Source: Bacteroidota bacterium
Lineage (GTDB): Bacteria; Bacteroidota; Bacteroidia; B-17B0; Aurantibacillaceae
Reading direction: 5' to 3'
Length of the DNA: 64,000 bases
Assembly (NCBI GenBank): GCA_013298715.1
Contig: JAAFIQ010000001.1
Span: 124,001-188,000 of the forward strand
This document shows positions 46,346 through 56,548 of the stretch, piece by piece (position 1 is the stretch's first letter; every line of letters begins with the position of its first letter). The notes under the pieces are model-generated. The model searched no databases and was not told where the DNA came from. It saw only the letters and a list, made by a program, of their open reading frames with translations. A program made the position numbers and the translations under genes.

Positions 46346-46353
46346 TATATTTG
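46346..46353 (+). promoter_or_regulatory. -7 promoter element of the response regulator/kinase operon
   Basis: TATATTTG matches TAnnTTTG 19 bp upstream of the GTG start at 46373 and just after the polymerase stop. No strong -33 element is seen. Confidence 0.45.
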
Positions 46354-46372
46354 GATTAATTCTAACCAGAGC

Positions 46373-46762
46373 GTGATTTCGAGAGATAAATATGAATTAA
46401 TCATTTTGATTGATGACAATGACAATACACTTTTCTTGAATAAAGACATAGTTGAAGATTTTTTTTTAAATCCTAAAATTATAACGTTCAACAACCCAAG
46501 TAAATTTTTATCAGAAATTACTGAATTGCAAAATGAATTTATAGGAAAATGGCTAGTTATAATGGATTTGAACATGCCAGAATATAGCGGCTACGAATTA
46601 ATTGAGCATTTAGAAGATAATGATTATGAGATGGAAAATATAGAAATTATTATTTTAACATCATCGAATGCAAAAGCAGATATTGAAAAATCTAAAGTTT
46701 ACCGCTCAATTATTGGTTATTTAAGTAAACCTATCAGCTTTAATAAATTAGAATTTGCGTAA
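46373..46762 (+). CDS. Single-domain response regulator
   Basis: A 129-aa receiver domain with no output domain. All key residues are present: Asp14 and Asp15 in LIDDND, the phosphorylation site Asp65 in MDLNMPEY, Thr96 in LTSSNA, and Lys119 in YLSKPIS. It starts with GTG. The hybrid sensor kinase downstream begins 13 bp later and is the obvious partner. Without an output domain it presumably acts by protein contact, like CheY, or in a phosphorelay. Confidence 0.9.
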   Translation: MISRDKYELIILIDDNDNTLFLNKDIVEDFFLNPKIITFNNPSKFLSEITELQNEFIGKWLVIMDLNMPEYSGYELIEHLEDNDYEMENIEIIILTSSNAKADIEKSKVYRSIIGYLSKPISFNKLEFA

Positions 46763-46775
46763 ACAATAGTAGTTA

Positions 46776-48413
46776 ATGATTACAAAAAACGTTTTAAGAT
46801 CCTACGTAGTTGCGCTTTCACTAATAATTTTACTTTTAACGATTGCGCAAGTTTTAGTTCAGTATTTTTTGGCGAAACAAAAAGACGATGCCACTATTGT
46901 TAACATAGCTGGCAGGCAGCGCATGTTAAGTCAAAAACTAACAAAACAACTAATATATCTCAACTACAATAAAGTTAATTCAAACTTTATTAATGAATTT
47001 AATAGCGACTTAAAACAATTTGCAATTTCGTACTTATTTGTTGAAGGAAAAACAACAATAAATTTAATTAATAACACTAATACAAAAAATCAAGAGCAAC
47101 TCATTAAGGATTTAAATCTTTCTTACAAGCCATTCATAAAGGCAATAAAAAATTATTTTATTTTGTCGCAAAAAAAAGATAGTGTGCTCATCGAAGTATT
47201 AAAACAAGAAAAAGAATTTTTACCCAAAATGAACGCTTTGGTAAACGAATATGAAAAAGAAAATACAGATAAAATAAATGAATTGAAACGCGTAGAGATA
47301 ATTTTATTTTTATTTACTTTTTTTGCTCTACTTTTTGAAATAATTATAATTTTTAATCCGCTATTCAGATCCTTGTATTTTAACAATAAATTGCTTGAAC
47401 AAACTTCAGAAATAACCAATACAGGAGGCTGGGAATATTCCGAAAAGACGGATCAATTCACACTTTCAAAACAAAGTGCTCGAATATTAGGTTTACAAAA
47501 AAAAATTATTTCAAAGCATGAATTTTGTGAACTAATTCATCAACAAGAATTTAAAAACCACTTTGAGTCAATAAACGATGCCGATGTAACACTTACCATT
47601 ACGGTTGATAAAAACACAAGGTGGATTTTGTTTACTAAAAAGAAAAATGAAAAATTAAACAAAGTATATGGCATTATAAAAGACATTACTGCCGAAAAGG
47701 AGAGCGATATTTACAAACAAAAACTCGAAGAAAAAAACGATAGTTTATTAAAACTAAATTATGGATTGACCCATGATATAAAAAATCATACCTCAAACGT
47801 AATTGGCCTAATAGGAATACTAAAAAAACATGAACAAAAAAAGAACTATGATAAATTGGAAGAAATCATTGAAAGAACAGAGTTTTCGGCACAACAACTT
47901 AATAATATTTTATCAGATTTTTTATACTTATCCCGAAGCAAAGATGATTTAGAAAAAAGTTTTAAGCAGTTAAATGAAGAAAAAATTAAAGAAGCACTCG
48001 AAGAAGAAATTGCATTCATTAAGCAAGAAAAACCTGTTTTTATTACTTACAAGTTTAATGTTGAAGATGTAATTTACAGTAACCACATTGTGAAAATAAT
48101 TTTGATAAATCTAGTTTCCAACTCAATAAAGTACTCAAAACCCAATCAGAATGCCCATGTTGATGTTTTAGTTACTAAAAGCGAAAAAAATTTATTAATT
48201 GAAGTAAAGGATAATGGAATAGGAATGGATTTAAAATCGCCACAAAACAAACTATTTACATTATTCGAACAGTTAGATTCTAGAACTGAAGGTTTTGGAA
48301 TTGGCCTGGCAATACTTAAAAAAATTGTTGACCAACAAAGTGGTAAAATAAAAGTAGAAAGCGAAATAGGTATTGGCACTACATTTAAAGTTTTTATACC
48401 TCTACAACAGTAA
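46776..48413 (+). CDS. Sensor histidine kinase with PilJ-type extracytoplasmic domain and PAS-like domain
   Basis: The 545-aa protein has two membrane segments (about residues 10-31 and 173-196) flanking a PilJ/NarX-like sensor with the motif NIAGRQRMLSQKL (43-55). A PAS-like domain follows (from about TGGWEYSEKTDQF). The HisKA domain has THDIKNHTSNVIG and the HATPase has NSIKYSKP, DNGIGMD and GFGIGLAI. The motif NIAGRQRMLSQ is shared by nitrate/nitrite NarX/NarQ and PilJ proteins, but the ligand is unknown here. The response regulator gene lies directly upstream. Confidence 0.88.
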   Translation: MITKNVLRSYVVALSLIILLLTIAQVLVQYFLAKQKDDATIVNIAGRQRMLSQKLTKQLIYLNYNKVNSNFINEFNSDLKQFAISYLFVEGKTTINLINNTNTKNQEQLIKDLNLSYKPFIKAIKNYFILSQKKDSVLIEVLKQEKEFLPKMNALVNEYEKENTDKINELKRVEIILFLFTFFALLFEIIIIFNPLFRSLYFNNKLLEQTSEITNTGGWEYSEKTDQFTLSKQSARILGLQKKIISKHEFCELIHQQEFKNHFESINDADVTLTITVDKNTRWILFTKKKNEKLNKVYGIIKDITAEKESDIYKQKLEEKNDSLLKLNYGLTHDIKNHTSNVIGLIGILKKHEQKKNYDKLEEIIERTEFSAQQLNNILSDFLYLSRSKDDLEKSFKQLNEEKIKEALEEEIAFIKQEKPVFITYKFNVEDVIYSNHIVKIILINLVSNSIKYSKPNQNAHVDVLVTKSEKNLLIEVKDNGIGMDLKSPQNKLFTLFEQLDSRTEGFGIGLAILKKIVDQQSGKIKVESEIGIGTTFKVFIPLQQ

Positions 48414-48426
48414 GAGTTTCTTTAAC

Positions 48427-48801
48427 CTACCTTTTTATTGCAGTAGCGTTTTTCTTTTTATAACTCAAAAATATCATTATTTGTCCAAGCTCCTCTTCTG
48501 TAACCGAACTATCGGTAAGCGCTTCAGAATGTTTTTTATTAGTTAATCGTAATTCATATCCCTTTAATTGCTCTGGAGTAAAATCAGGAATTATATATTT
48601 TCGCTTCTCTTTCTTAGTATGGCATTTGGCGCAATTCATGTTATAAAGAATATAACCCTTTTCACATTCCTTTTCATAATGTTGTTTAACGTGGGGTAAC
48701 ATCTCTGCCGGAAACTCATATTCTGCTTTTTGTATAACCACACAGGCAACCAAAATTGATAACAAAAAAAATGAAATTATAAATTGTTTAGTACGTGCCA
48801 T
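48427..48801 (-). CDS. Small c-type cytochrome lipoprotein
   Basis: The 124-aa protein has an N-terminal hydrophobic segment ending in a lipobox (ILVAC, Cys20) and one haem c motif, C57-A-K-C60-H61. A distal methionine ligand is not obvious, but IMIFLSYKK near the C-terminus offers one. It is probably lipid-anchored and passes electrons to or from the di-haem peroxidase upstream, with which it overlaps by 14 bp. That overlap implies joint expression. Confidence 0.85.
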   Translation of the reverse strand: MARTKQFIISFFLLSILVACVVIQKAEYEFPAEMLPHVKQHYEKECEKGYILYNMNCAKCHTKKEKRKYIIPDFTPEQLKGYELRLTNKKHSEALTDSSVTEEELGQIMIFLSYKKKNATAIKR

Positions 48802-50701
48802 TTACAATGCGTTTATTTAAAATTTTTGATTTTGATTTAGGTAATGAACTCGGTAGCGGCTCAAACGGGATAGCCTCTGTAAGACTTTGCATAAATGAAA
48901 CCAGTTGTTTAACCTCAGCTTTACTTAAGTGCAGCGAATCGCCAGATAGCGTTTGATTAGCAACCTTTAAACCTCTGCCTTGCCCGCCACCATTGTTATA
49001 AAACTCAACTACTTGTTCTAAATTATTAAAAACGCCGTTGTGCATGTAAGGCTTAGTTTTACTAATATTTTTTAGAGTACCTGTTCTAAACGCATTGCTG
49101 GTTTCTTCAGCTGGATTTATCTGATAACGCCCTAAATCCGAACTCAACTTTGAATAAACCGTATCTGCAGGCGTTCCAAGTACTTCAAACTCAGAGCCCA
49201 CATAGGGTGGCTTTACACCATTAAAATGCGGGGCAAAATGGCAAGTTGCACATTCTGCTTTGCTCATAAATAAATTAAAACCTTTAATTGCGTTACTATT
49301 CAATGGTTTGTTGTAATTGATAGCATCATCAAACGGAGCATAATAGTTACTAAATTTACCATAATATAATGTAACCGCCGAAGCTATATGCTCTATAGAA
49401 ACTTTAGGGTTAACCGGAGTAAGTTTGGCAAATTTTTCAAATGCGCTTTTATACTCTTTGCAACTCAAAACTTTTTTTAATAATTCGTTTTCATCACAGG
49501 CCATTTCAATTGGATTTGTTGCTACATCTTTCAATTGATTTTGAAGACTAATGTGTTTCCCATCTAACATTAATAAATGATTAAATTGAGCATTAACCAA
49601 ACTTGGCGCATTACGTGGCAACACATCTTTCCTATTAAATTGTAAAGCAGTTGTTTTTAATGTATCAGTAAAAAATTGGGTTGCGCTATGGCACGAGCCA
49701 CAACTACGCTCATTGTTTTTTGAGAGTATTGGGTCGTAAAATAACTGTTTCCCAATTGCTTCAATTTCTTTAAGAATAGCTTGATCGTATATTCTATGGA
49801 AAACACCTTTAGTACTTTGACCAGTGTATAAATTTTTATCAAAAATACTAAGTGTTTTGTTATTTAAACTGTAATCTACAAAACTACTGCTCACAATTTT
49901 ATATTTTTGAATATGGAGTTGATTTTTTTTAAAAAGCGGGTTAACGTAATTTTTAATAAATTCAAAGTGATTAAACTTTTCAAAATCAGTTGGCTGCTTG
50001 TAAACAAAGTCGAGCATGGCTTTGTGGTCAACTAAGTAATCATCGCTTAAAGCGTAATTTTGAAAAGATGTATTAAAGTAATTGTAAGTAGTGGTTGTTT
50101 GCTTTATTAAATGCTTTAATTCGGCAATTACAGAGTCGGTGTTCGGGCATTCAAAACCGGTGGTGTAAATGGCTGCCAAATTAAGTAAATACAACCTATT
50201 GGCAAGATAAAAATGCTCATGCCCCGAAAGGTGTTTTGTTATACTATCAGCTTTATAAACCTCAAGCCCCTTAGATATGCCGCTAAGTATATTTAACAAC
50301 GTATCTGCATTCACATCTTCCTCCAAATATAACTCTGCAAGTGTTAAACCTTTGCCAATTCTTTTGTAGGGTTTTTCAAATTTTTCAAATACCTCAGTTT
50401 CCCATTCAACAGGTAAAGGACCATTGATAAACTTGTAGGTGGTTGGCTCTAAATAGCGAAGCCAAAAATCGTTTTGTTTCAGTAATTTACGTAATGAGTG
50501 AATTCTAATTTTTACCAGATCAAGATCAATTTTAGATTTATTTTGTTGAACATAGATGTTCAATTGAAAACTTTCTTTTTGAAAATTTAATACCGATTCG
50601 GTGTAATAATTTTTATAGCTACTTTGATTGTTATTGGTACTGAATGAAAAACAAAGTACAAAAACTAAAACCAAGAAACAAAATACATAAAGTTTTTTCA
50701 T
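48788..50701 (-). CDS. Di-haem cytochrome c peroxidase (CcpA/MauG type) with N-terminal extension
   Basis: The 637-aa protein has an N-terminal signal/anchor (VFCFLVLVFVLCFSF) and about 280 residues of helical sequence with no recognised domain. The peroxidase part follows, with two haem-binding motifs: C334-G-S-C-H338 and C484-A-T-C-H488. The peroxidase part also has RNAPSLVNAQF and TGTLKNISKTKPYMHNGVF, both typical of the family. It reduces hydrogen peroxide, or, as in MauG, oxidises a protein residue. Length with the extension is longer than the usual 340-aa enzymes. It overlaps the small cytochrome gene. Confidence 0.9.
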   Translation of the reverse strand: MKKLYVFCFLVLVFVLCFSFSTNNNQSSYKNYYTESVLNFQKESFQLNIYVQQNKSKIDLDLVKIRIHSLRKLLKQNDFWLRYLEPTTYKFINGPLPVEWETEVFEKFEKPYKRIGKGLTLAELYLEEDVNADTLLNILSGISKGLEVYKADSITKHLSGHEHFYLANRLYLLNLAAIYTTGFECPNTDSVIAELKHLIKQTTTTYNYFNTSFQNYALSDDYLVDHKAMLDFVYKQPTDFEKFNHFEFIKNYVNPLFKKNQLHIQKYKIVSSSFVDYSLNNKTLSIFDKNLYTGQSTKGVFHRIYDQAILKEIEAIGKQLFYDPILSKNNERSCGSCHSATQFFTDTLKTTALQFNRKDVLPRNAPSLVNAQFNHLLMLDGKHISLQNQLKDVATNPIEMACDENELLKKVLSCKEYKSAFEKFAKLTPVNPKVSIEHIASAVTLYYGKFSNYYAPFDDAINYNKPLNSNAIKGFNLFMSKAECATCHFAPHFNGVKPPYVGSEFEVLGTPADTVYSKLSSDLGRYQINPAEETSNAFRTGTLKNISKTKPYMHNGVFNNLEQVVEFYNNGGGQGRGLKVANQTLSGDSLHLSKAEVKQLVSFMQSLTEAIPFEPLPSSLPKSKSKILNKRIVNGTY

Positions 50702-50725
50702 AGAATTAAGAACCTATTTAAACTC

Positions 50726-50758
50726 AAAAACAGACAGTTAGTTAAACTGTCTGTTTTT
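50726..50758 (-). terminator. Strong hairpin terminator after the PhoX-like gene
   Basis: AAAAACAGACAGTT (50726-50739) pairs perfectly with AACTGTCTGTTTTT (50745-50758), loop AGTTA. On the minus strand it lies 25 bp after the PhoX-like stop and ends in a T run. The symmetry would also allow termination on the plus strand. Confidence 0.85.
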
Positions 50759-50783
50759 ACAAAAGTACATTTATAAAACAAAA

Positions 50784-52895
50784 TTAATGAATTACATTAA
50801 GTTTTATAGATTTTTCTATAGTTTGAGATTTTACATGGATAAAATAGTTACCGCTTTTTAATTGAGCTGTCTCAAATTTTACTTCATTATCACCAATTAC
50901 TAAATTAACTTTTCTTGAGCTAATTAATTTTCCTGTTACATCAACAACTTGAATTGTAGCTGCATTGTTGTCTTGTGATTGAATTTTTAAAGTTGCACTT
51001 TCATCAGCAGGATTCGGATAAATTAAAATAACAGTTGAATTACCTGTATTTTGTTTTATACCCACAGTGCTTAATGTACCAGTACCTTCAACTTTAAAAT
51101 TATAAGTGCTTTCATCAAAATCATTGTTGTTGATATTTAACACTGCAGAACGTGTACCAGCTGCAGTTGGTAAAAATTGTAAGTTTAAAGTAGTAGAAGC
51201 GTTAGCAGCAATTGTAAATGGTGTACTCGGAGGAGTAACCAACGTAAATTCTGAAGCGTTTGCGCCAGTTACACTAAAGCTACTTACAGTTAATACACCA
51301 GGACCATTATTTGTAATAACAAATGGTTTAGTAGATGTTTGTGTTGTTTGAACATTACCATAATTGGTGTTGTTATTTAATGCCGTTGTAACTGCGTTAT
51401 TTGCAATTGCATTACTATTACCAGTTAAAGCAATTTCAGGATTTGAATTTGCAGTAAATGGATTGTAAACTAATAACATTTGTCCGCCTTCAACAATTGG
51501 AGATGGAATTGAATAATGTGCTTGATCAACTATCATCCACCAGCCAGCACCAAGGATTCCTTGCATGTCAATAGCACCAGATGCTTCTTCGTCTTGCGTT
51601 AAAAATTGCGGAGCACCACTTATAAATCTATTTGCATCGTGAGTTGTAACCAATGAAAATACATCTGTATCTACATTATAATTCCATTGTTTACCAAGGT
51701 GAGCGTTACCACCAACATCTTCTTGTAATAAAATGTTACCGTAGTTATCAAACCCTAAATTATCTAGCATTTGTTGTGTTTCAGTACCGTCTAATACAGC
51801 AGTAATTGTACCACCGTTTTCAGGGTTATTTATACTACTAAATGTAAGTCTGTATAAACGTGAAGGATTTCCGAAACCGTTGGTTGTAACAAAATAAAAA
51901 TTTGAAGGGTTGCGTGGATCCCATGCGCCATCTTCAGGGCGTAAAAACGAAGTAATTCCTAAATTGTTACTTTGTGTGTTTAATGAAGCGCCAGTAATAG
52001 CTGATACATCGCCTAAATTAACACAACTAAAAGTTGTGTTGGGTGAAGGAAATGTTCCATTTGATTCAGCAATCAAATTTGAAACAGCAATACCATAAAG
52101 GTTACCATTGGTTAAGCCAGCTCTTTCAATTTCACTTCCAGTATTTGTTTTTGTACCAACATACATATAAACTTGTCCGTTTAATGTAGCATCATCCATT
52201 CCAATTACAACAGTTTTGTTATTCTCCAATGGACGTGCACATTGGTTTTCACAAGAAAATCTTCCTAAACGAGGTAATTGATAAGATACTCCGGTGTTAG
52301 TTCCAGTAGCAACGTGAGCAAACATTCTACCTTCAGCTCCAGTTTCTTCACCATTCATAAAAATACGTTCAGTAGTTCCTAAACCTGTAGCACTGTTAAA
52401 AAATGCCTTAGTAGAAGGTAAGTCGCCAGAACAAAAACGACCAAAGCTTGCTAAAGTGCTTGAGTTTTGGGCATTATATGTTGTGTATCCATTGCCATTC
52501 CAAATATTTACATTCTGAATTAAATCAGTTCCACTAACCACCGCTAAAGTAGTTTTGTTGATTATCCATTTAGATAAAAATGCACCGTTAGAACCGTGTG
52601 CTCTAACTGCACCAACACCCGAACCAAATTCGTGGTTTAGTAAAAAAGTAAATGTACCATTACCATTATCGTAAGCGCCAGCACCATCAGGTATACCACA
52701 AAAGCTATATCCACCAATTGCCTCAGGCGCAGTTAATAATGACGTAACTGTTACGTTAGAAGCAGCAGGAAGTATGTAAGGTGATGAACCTGTACTTGGA
52801 CCAGTAACAACTGCTGTGTTGGTAATTTGAGCAGACAGACTTCCTACGAAGCTTAACGCACTCAGACTTAAAATTTTGTGTAAAGAGTTTTTCAT
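50784..52895 (-). CDS. PhoX-like (DUF839) secreted protein with choice-of-anchor D region and T9SS type A sorting domain
   Basis: The 703-aa protein has a signal peptide (LSLSALSFVGSLSA), a long region resembling PhoX/DUF839 proteins (GYSFCGIPDGAGAYDNGNGTF, then RPEDGAWDPRNPSNFYFVTT, and NILLQEDVGGN) and an ASPM-SPD-2-Hydin-like choice-of-anchor D domain around residues 525-605. A type A sorting domain with IYPNPADES and KSGNYFIHV ends the protein. PhoX proteins are calcium-iron phosphatases, but most T9SS homologues are not characterised, so I do not assign activity. It should be displayed outside the cell. Confidence 0.83.
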   Translation of the reverse strand: MKNSLHKILSLSALSFVGSLSAQITNTAVVTGPSTGSSPYILPAASNVTVTSLLTAPEAIGGYSFCGIPDGAGAYDNGNGTFTFLLNHEFGSGVGAVRAHGSNGAFLSKWIINKTTLAVVSGTDLIQNVNIWNGNGYTTYNAQNSSTLASFGRFCSGDLPSTKAFFNSATGLGTTERIFMNGEETGAEGRMFAHVATGTNTGVSYQLPRLGRFSCENQCARPLENNKTVVIGMDDATLNGQVYMYVGTKTNTGSEIERAGLTNGNLYGIAVSNLIAESNGTFPSPNTTFSCVNLGDVSAITGASLNTQSNNLGITSFLRPEDGAWDPRNPSNFYFVTTNGFGNPSRLYRLTFSSINNPENGGTITAVLDGTETQQMLDNLGFDNYGNILLQEDVGGNAHLGKQWNYNVDTDVFSLVTTHDANRFISGAPQFLTQDEEASGAIDMQGILGAGWWMIVDQAHYSIPSPIVEGGQMLLVYNPFTANSNPEIALTGNSNAIANNAVTTALNNNTNYGNVQTTQTSTKPFVITNNGPGVLTVSSFSVTGANASEFTLVTPPSTPFTIAANASTTLNLQFLPTAAGTRSAVLNINNNDFDESTYNFKVEGTGTLSTVGIKQNTGNSTVILIYPNPADESATLKIQSQDNNAATIQVVDVTGKLISSRKVNLVIGDNEVKFETAQLKSGNYFIHVKSQTIEKSIKLNVIH

Positions 52896-52920
52896 TGATT
52901 TGATAGTTTATAATTCAATT

Positions 52921-52928
52921 CAAAGCTA
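52921..52928 (-). promoter_or_regulatory. -7 element of the PhoX-like gene promoter
   Basis: On the minus strand this reads TAGCTTTG, a match to TAnnTTTG, 25 bp upstream of the ATG at 52895. A TTG lies 15 bp upstream, closer than the usual 19-20, so the -33 element is unclear. Confidence 0.5.
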
Positions 52929-53117
52929 CCCACTTTTAAACGGCAATAGGTTATATTGAAATTATGTTGATGTTAATTATTATATGATTTTTAATGTTTT
53001 AAATCAATTTATATGTTTTAATTTAACGTTCAAGAAAAACAAAGCTGCTTTTTTTATAACATTAAATTTACTTTAAATTGGATTGAAACCGAGTACAAAT
53101 ACGTTTTAGCTCAAATT

Positions 53118-56100
53118 CTAAGTTTGAATTAATTTTGCAATTTTTTCAAACACGTCTCGCGCTTTTTCTATTGATGTTACATCTTCAACATTTAACCACA
53201 ACCTGTTGTTTTGTTCTTTTAATTTACAACGGTTTGGGTATTTTTGGGCAAAGGCCAAGGCTGCAGTAAACATTGGGCTGGCAAAGTAATCGCTATCTTG
53301 TTTGCTTAAAAAGTAAGTTAACAGTTTTCCGTTTTTTAAAGTGAGTTTTTCAAAACCTAATTTCATTGCTTGCCAGCGCATACGCACCAGGCTTATTAAT
53401 TCTAAGGCTTCGTTTGGTATTGGGCCAAAACGGTCGCGCATGTTTTTTTCGTAAGTAGTTAAATCTTCTTCTTTGGTGATATTATCCAACTCGCGATACA
53501 GTAACAACCGTTCTGTTAAACTGCTCACATAAACCTCGGGAATTAGCAATTGCAAATCAGTTTCAATAACCGTTTCTTTTACAAATTGGCGACTAAAAAT
53601 TGTTTTGTCTAAACTGTTTCCATCTTCACCTACCGCATCTTTGTACCAATCTTCTTCTTTTAGTTCTTCCATGGCTTCGTTTAAAATTTTCATATAAGTG
53701 TCAAAGCCCATATCGTTTATAAAACCGCTTTGTTCTCCACCTAATAAATTTCCTGCGCCACGTATGTCTAAATCACGCATAGCTATTTGAAATCCGCTAC
53801 CTAAATCGCTAAAATCTACAATGGCTTTTAGGCGCTTGCGTGCTTCATCAGTTAATGCAATTTGCGGTGGGGCTAATAAATAACAGTAAGCACGCTTATT
53901 ACTACGCCCAACTCTGCCGCGCATTTGATGCAAATCGCTTAAACCAAAATTTTGAGCTTCGTTAATGATAATGGTGTTTGCATTGCTAATGTCTAAACCG
54001 CTCTCTATAATTGTTGTTGCGACTAACACATCGTAATCGCCCTCCATAAATCCAAGGAGTACATCTTCCAATTTATCACCTTCCATCTGTCCGTGGCCAA
54101 TTGCAATGCGGGCATCGGGTACAAGGCGTTGAATAATTCCTGCAACAACATTAATGTCACTTACTCTGTTATGTACAAAAAACACTTGTCCACCCCTACT
54201 TAATTCAGTTGCTACAGCATCTCTTACTAATTCTTCGCTAAAGGTGTGTAACTCAGTTTTTACAGGATAACGGTTTGGAGGCGGCGTGCTTATTACACTA
54301 AGGTCGCGGGCACCCATTAAGCTAAACTGCAAGGTGCGTGGAATTGGCGTTGCCGTAAGCGTTAACGTATCTACACTTGTTTTAAATGTTTTTAATTTAT
54401 CCTTTACTGTTACGCCGAATTTTTGTTCTTCATCAATTATCATTAAGCCTAAATCTTTAAACTTAACATCTTTACCAACAAGTTTGTGTGTTCCAATTAA
54501 AATATCAATTTTTCCTGAGGCTAATTTCTCTAATATTTCTTTAGTTTGTTTTGCGGTTTTAAAGCGATTAATGTATTCAACCGTGCAAGGCAAACGTTCT
54601 AAACGTGTTTTAAACGTTTTGTAATGTTGATATGCAAGAATTGTGGTAGGAACCAATACAGCTACCTGCTTACTATCGCATACTGCTTTAAAGGCGGCCC
54701 GCACGGCAATTTCTGTTTTACCAAAACCAACATCACCGCACACAAGTCTATCCATTGGGTGTGGGCGTTGCATATCCTTTTTTACGTCGGCTGTAACTTT
54801 TATTTGATCAACTGTGTCTTCATAAATAAAACTTGCTTCAAGTTCATGCTGTAAATAATTATCTTGTGGGAAAGAATGGCCAGGCTTAGCCTTGCGTTCA
54901 GCATATAACTTTATTAAATCAAAGGCAACTTTTTTTACATTGTTCTTGGTTTTTTGTTTAAGATTTTGCCAAGTGCTACTCCCTAATTTATCTACGCGTG
55001 GCACATGCCCCTCTTTACCACTGTATTTGCTAATGCGGTGCAGGGAATGGATACTAACGTATAACGAATCGTTATCTTTAAATAATAATTTTACACACTC
55101 TTGAATTTTACCATTGCTCGCAATTTTTTGTAAGCCTGCAAAACGTCCAATACCATGGTCAATATGTGTAACATAATCGCCAGGATTAAGCATCAAAATT
55201 TCTTTAATAGTAAATGCCTCGGCGCTTTTGTGCTTTACTTCTTTAAGCTTAAAGCGGTGATAGCGTTCAAAAATTTGATGATCGGTGTAAGCTGCAATTT
55301 TTAAGTTATTGTCAATAAATCCTTCGTGAAGATTTATAGGAATGTAGCTTATCAAAGAATCATAAGTGCGGTGGTCTTTCACCAACAAGTCATTAAAAAT
55401 CGAAATTAGCCGTTCGGCTTGTTTAGTATTATCGGTTAAAAAATAGTTTGTAAAACCTTTACTTTTATTTTCTTTTAGATGAGCAATTAATAATTCAAAA
55501 TTTTTGTTGAATGTTGGTTGAGGTTGTTGGCTAGTTACAAATTCTGATTTTTGTAAACGCGATTGGAGTCCGTATTCTATGCATTTAAAGTTTTGTAAAT
55601 CGCTTATGAACTCTTCAGCGTTTGCAAATAAACTACTTGGTTGCATTTGTGCAATCTCGCCATTATAGTTTTTATATTCGATTTCTGCCCTCTCAAATTT
55701 TTTATCGAATATATCGCAAGCATATTTTATATCCTCAATGAAAAGTTGTGTATTTAAGTTATTAAAGTAATTTAAAAGGAGTGCTTTGTCGTTTTTAAAT
55801 ACTTCTGAATTAATATTAGGAATAATTGTTACAAAATCAAAACTTGCAATCGAAAGTTGTGTGGATGGATTGAATGTATTAATTATTTCAACATCATTTC
55901 CAAACAATTCAATACGATAAGGGTATTCGTTAGCGAACGAATAGATATCAATAATTCCACCACGAACAGAGAATTGCCCTGGTTCATAAACAAAATCAAC
56001 ATGCTCAAAATTATAGGAGCTTAAAAATTCTTGAATAAAATCTATACTGAGTTTTTCATTCTTTTTAATTTGCAAGGTATTTGCAGCAAGTTGGGTTTGG

Positions 56101-56483
56101 ATGGTTACTTTTTCACATAAGGCCTGAGGGTAGGTTACAACAATGCCATTAAAACTGTCTTTGCTTAATAGATTTAAAACCTCAGCTCTTTCTTGAATAT
56201 TTGCATTTGTTGTTTTTTCTATCTGATAAGGCAACCGATAAGTTTCAGGAAAAAACAACACTTTATTATTAGGAATTAAATTTTCTAAATCATTTAATAA
56301 GTAAGCCGCTTTTTCTTTGTTGGAGCATACAATTAGGTGAGGTTTTTTAAAGTAAGAAAAGGTTGATTCTATAAATAAAGACAATGCACTCCCGTTTAAA
56401 CCTTGTATGTATTGATTCTTATTAAGGTTTATCTGACTAATTTGCCGATGAAATAGCCCTAAAAGCGGGTTATTTTTTAACAT
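53118..56483 (-). CDS. mfd: Transcription-repair coupling factor Mfd
   Basis: Mfd removes RNA polymerase stalled at DNA damage and recruits UvrA. The 1,121-aa protein has the UvrB-like N-terminal region, an RNA polymerase interaction domain (LNPGDYVTHIDHGIGRF), and RecG-like helicase motifs: Walker A GDVGFGKTEIA, DEEQKFG, TATPIPRTLQ and GRVGRSNKRAYC. A C-terminal TRCF domain completes it. All core motifs are intact. A Bacteroidota -7 element (TATTTTTG on the minus strand, 56491-56498) lies 7 bp upstream of the ATG, implying a very short leader. Confidence 0.97.
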   Translation of the reverse strand: MLKNNPLLGLFHRQISQINLNKNQYIQGLNGSALSLFIESTFSYFKKPHLIVCSNKEKAAYLLNDLENLIPNNKVLFFPETYRLPYQIEKTTNANIQERAEVLNLLSKDSFNGIVVTYPQALCEKVTIQTQLAANTLQIKKNEKLSIDFIQEFLSSYNFEHVDFVYEPGQFSVRGGIIDIYSFANEYPYRIELFGNDVEIINTFNPSTQLSIASFDFVTIIPNINSEVFKNDKALLLNYFNNLNTQLFIEDIKYACDIFDKKFERAEIEYKNYNGEIAQMQPSSLFANAEEFISDLQNFKCIEYGLQSRLQKSEFVTSQQPQPTFNKNFELLIAHLKENKSKGFTNYFLTDNTKQAERLISIFNDLLVKDHRTYDSLISYIPINLHEGFIDNNLKIAAYTDHQIFERYHRFKLKEVKHKSAEAFTIKEILMLNPGDYVTHIDHGIGRFAGLQKIASNGKIQECVKLLFKDNDSLYVSIHSLHRISKYSGKEGHVPRVDKLGSSTWQNLKQKTKNNVKKVAFDLIKLYAERKAKPGHSFPQDNYLQHELEASFIYEDTVDQIKVTADVKKDMQRPHPMDRLVCGDVGFGKTEIAVRAAFKAVCDSKQVAVLVPTTILAYQHYKTFKTRLERLPCTVEYINRFKTAKQTKEILEKLASGKIDILIGTHKLVGKDVKFKDLGLMIIDEEQKFGVTVKDKLKTFKTSVDTLTLTATPIPRTLQFSLMGARDLSVISTPPPNRYPVKTELHTFSEELVRDAVATELSRGGQVFFVHNRVSDINVVAGIIQRLVPDARIAIGHGQMEGDKLEDVLLGFMEGDYDVLVATTIIESGLDISNANTIIINEAQNFGLSDLHQMRGRVGRSNKRAYCYLLAPPQIALTDEARKRLKAIVDFSDLGSGFQIAMRDLDIRGAGNLLGGEQSGFINDMGFDTYMKILNEAMEELKEEDWYKDAVGEDGNSLDKTIFSRQFVKETVIETDLQLLIPEVYVSSLTERLLLYRELDNITKEEDLTTYEKNMRDRFGPIPNEALELISLVRMRWQAMKLGFEKLTLKNGKLLTYFLSKQDSDYFASPMFTAALAFAQKYPNRCKLKEQNNRLWLNVEDVTSIEKARDVFEKIAKLIQT

Positions 56484-56490
56484 ATGTCTA

Positions 56491-56498
56491 CAAAAATA
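56491..56498 (-). promoter_or_regulatory. -7 element upstream of mfd
   Basis: On the minus strand the sequence is TATTTTTG, a match to TAnnTTTG, only 7 bp before the mfd ATG. If real, mfd mRNA would be nearly leaderless. Confidence 0.4.
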
Positions 56499-56548
56499 GT
56501 CAACTTTGGTGTATTTTCTGATTCCGATAAATATTTAACATTAATATG

